Below are positions 62,174 to 64,000 of a DNA stretch of 64,000 nt, one piece after another; positions within the stretch are counted from its first letter, which is position 1, and each line of letters opens with the position of its first letter. The stretch comes from Acetobacteraceae bacterium. GTDB lineage: Bacteria > Pseudomonadota > Alphaproteobacteria > Acetobacterales > Acetobacteraceae. The stretch is from the NCBI GenBank assembly GCA_027451405.1, contig DAIDJM010000059.1, positions 1 through 64,000 of the forward strand, written 5' to 3'. Below the pieces are notes generated by a model that was given only the letters and a program-made list of their open reading frames with translations, was not told where the DNA came from and made no database searches. The position numbers and the translations under genes are program-made.

Positions 62174-64000
62174 TTAATAGGGGCGCAGCAGGCGTTCTAT
62201 GTAGTCGAGTTCGCCCTGCGGGCGGTCACGCTCGGCGTCGCGCCGGCGCAGCTCTTCCTGGATCGCCCGGCTCCGCCCGGCCTCCATCTCCGTCGGCACC
62301 TTCACGCTGCCATCATCCTGCACCTGGCCGGTATTGCCGGCCTGCATCGGGCGCCCCAGCGGATCGCGCTGGCCCTCCTGCTGCGGCCCCTCGCCCTCGC
62401 CGAGCCCGAATTCGTCGCCGCCCTGGCCGCCCCCCGGCATGATCGCCAGCTGCGAGCCCTGCTGCATCTGCTGCGCCAGCGCCCGCCCGCCCTTCTGCAG
62501 ATCCTGCACCGCCTCCGACTCGGCGTCGCGCGCCGCGCCGTCCTGGCCCGATTGCAGCGCCTGCTCGGCCTGCTGCATCGCCTTCTGCGCCTCGCCCAGA
62601 TTGCCCGGCGGCTTCATGCCGAACCGCGCGATCGATTGCTGCAGCGCCCGGAGCGCCTGCTGCAGGGCCCGCTCGGTCTTCGCGTCTGCCGAGCGCGACG
62701 CCTCGTCCTGCTCGAGCTTCTGCGGGTCGGGCGGCGGCGGCGGCATGTCCTGCCCCCACATGGCCGGCGGCACCGGCGTCGGCATCGGCAATGGCGGCGG
62801 TCGCGGCGCGCGCGCCTGTCCGTGATCCATCAGCCCCGCCTCGCGCCGCGCCAGATCGGCGGCCGCCCCGGTGAGCTGATGCGCCTTGCGGTTCGCCTCC
62901 GCCGCCCGCCGGGCTTGCTCGGGGGACAGCACCTTCGCGTGATTCAGCTTCTGCAGCAGGTCCTGCAGCTCCGCCATCTGCCGCCGCGCCTCGTCGTAGT
63001 GGCCCTCGCGGGCGCTCTGCTCCATCCGCTTCATCATCCGGTCGAGCATCGGCGACCCGAAATTCTTGCCGCGCGGGTCGAACGGGCCGAGCTGGCCGCG
63101 CTCGAAGGCCCGCCGCGCCAGATCGGCCAGCCGCTGGGCGAGCGCCTGCCGCAGCGCCTGAATCTTCGCGGCGAGCTGCTTGTCGGTGATGCGGCCCTGG
63201 GCGCGCTCGGCGATCGCCCGCCGCACATCCTCCTGCGCCTGCGCGAGACGCTGCTCGGCGGCGCTCGGCAGCGCGCCGTCGAGATCGAGCGCCAGCGTCC
63301 ACAGCCGCGACTGCGCCTCCGCCTCGCCGGCCGGCCCCTGATCGCGCAGCAGCGCGGCGACCGAGCTGAGGTTGAGGAACGTCCCTGGCTGCCGGGCGCG
63401 GCCTTCCGGTGCGCCGGCCAGCGCATCGAGATCGCCCGCGGCCTCGTCCGGCGCCTGCGGGTTCAGCGCCAGCCGCTGGCGCAGCGCGGCGACCGCCTGC
63501 GCCAGCGGATCCTGGAAAGCGTGCGCCGGCAGCGTGAAGCGCGCCTCCGCGCTCCGGCCCGTCTGGCCCGAGACGCTGCGGCCGGCCAGGACCGCCCGCA
63601 CCGCGAGCCCGGCCAGCGGGTTCGATTCGAGATCGACCAAAGCCGCGCCGCGCGCATCCCGCGGCGTGCCCGGCAGCGGGATCGGCACCACGAGCGGCGG
63701 CAGATCGGGATTCGCCTCGGGCCGGATTTCCGCGTGCAGCGCCGCCACCCCCCAGCGTTGCGCGACATGCCAGGGCAGCCGCGTCTCGGCCGTCCGCCCG
63801 GCCTGCGCGGGGGTGCCGTTCCAGGCGATGACGGGCGGCGCATCGGCGATCGCGGCGATCTTCCAGGCCGCGAGTGTCAGCCAGTGGCGCCGGACCGCGA
63901 GCGTGCCGCTCGCCGCGATCGGCGCGCTCGCCTGCCAGGCCCCCTCGGCCAGCCGTCCGAACGCGGCGCTCGCGCCCGGCATGTCGAGCGTCGGCTGGCC
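62174..64000 (-). CDS. DUF4175 / TIGR02302-like protein, 5' end beyond the window
   Basis: The frame is open to the right edge (609 residues seen), so the N-terminus, which in this family carries two membrane helices, is missing. Visible parts include an Ig-like region, an Ala/Gln-rich coiled coil (EQRLAQAQEDVRRAIAER, LAAKIQALRQALAQRLADLARRAF), GPFDPRGKNFGSPMLDRMMKRMEQ, and ELDYIERLLRPY at the end. That C-terminus is typical of the family. It is an envelope-linked protein of unknown function. Confidence 0.87.
   Translation of the reverse strand, partial: GQPTLDMPGASAAFGRLAEGAWQASAPIAASGTLAVRRHWLTLAAWKIAAIADAPPVIAWNGTPAQAGRTAETRLPWHVAQRWGVAALHAEIRPEANPDLPPLVVPIPLPGTPRDARGAALVDLESNPLAGLAVRAVLAGRSVSGQTGRSAEARFTLPAHAFQDPLAQAVAALRQRLALNPQAPDEAAGDLDALAGAPEGRARQPGTFLNLSSVAALLRDQGPAGEAEAQSRLWTLALDLDGALPSAAEQRLAQAQEDVRRAIAERAQGRITDKQLAAKIQALRQALAQRLADLARRAFERGQLGPFDPRGKNFGSPMLDRMMKRMEQSAREGHYDEARRQMAELQDLLQKLNHAKVLSPEQARRAAEANRKAHQLTGAAADLARREAGLMDHGQARAPRPPPLPMPTPVPPAMWGQDMPPPPPDPQKLEQDEASRSADAKTERALQQALRALQQSIARFGMKPPGNLGEAQKAMQQAEQALQSGQDGAARDAESEAVQDLQKGGRALAQQMQQGSQLAIMPGGGQGGDEFGLGEGEGPQQEGQRDPLGRPMQAGNTGQVQDDGSVKVPTEMEAGRSRAIQEELRRRDAERDRPQGELDYIERLLRPY

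Noticed and set aside
59761-62442. An 893-residue plus-strand open frame opposite maeB
   Set aside because: It is antisense to a well-supported malic enzyme gene and has low-complexity Arg/His-rich composition.

Overview
This is a GC-rich bacterial window with very dense coding, many GTG/TTG starts and long antisense open frames. The gene content suggests an alphaproteobacterium, probably a member of the Acetobacteraceae or a related Rhodospirillales family. Supporting observations are the trpG-trpD-trpC-moaC-moeA-lexA order, a two-subunit type glyQ, pqqB, an OpgC-type membrane protein, a DUF4175/TIGR02302-type protein and a proteobacterial FeS photolyase. The lineage is an inference from gene content; no rRNA or tRNA gene was recognised.

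Region by region. 1-2.6 kb: cell-surface proteins (a FecR/DUF6600-like protein cut by the window edge and a Gly/Trp-rich small lipoprotein). 2.7-9.0 kb: an unusual PLP-fold protein, an opgC-SGNH pair, a tiny NepR-like ORF, then an overlapping nitrilase-nadK-exported-protein run. 9.1-19.1 kb: mostly envelope proteins (GloVer-repeat protein, UspA, lipoprotein, Cys-rich protein, a large secreted repeat protein, YjbQ, gamma-glutamyltransferase, amidase). 19.2-23.3 kb: a glycosyltransferase, mazG, and a methyltransferase with a ChW-like tail. 23.3-28.5 kb: tryptophan and molybdenum-cofactor genes ending in lexA. 28.6-30.5 kb: exbB-exbD-tonB. 30.8-42.1 kb: cupin, two amino-acid permeases, a TPR protein, a divergent PEP carboxylase, a K+ channel and an AmpG-like transporter. 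42.3-46.3 kb: sulfotransferase, glyQ, three small envelope proteins and an orphan pqqB. 58-64 kb: gpmI, maeB and the start of a DUF4175 gene, all on the minus strand.

The most interesting segment is 46.4-57.9 kb. Nine minus-strand genes overlap by 1-25 nt or are 3 nt apart: two sugar-nucleotide epimerases (dTDP-L-rhamnose 4-epimerase-like and CDP-paratose 2-epimerase-like), a B12-type radical SAM enzyme, a GT4-like glycosyltransferase, three tandem CgeB-like glycosyltransferases, an S9 peptidase and an FeS-BCP photolyase. Parts of it are visibly lower in GC than the flanks. It looks like a glycan or glycoconjugate assembly cassette of unknown product, coupled to a peptidase and a light-dependent repair enzyme.

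A second layer is repetitive DNA. About a dozen copies of a GC-rich intergenic element contain two adjacent hairpins. The stem of one hairpin changes sequence from copy to copy while staying complementary. The elements sit between convergent or tandem genes and supply the last codons of at least three proteins. A separate, AT-rich palindromic element of about 110 bp occurs twice (19.1 and 30.7 kb).
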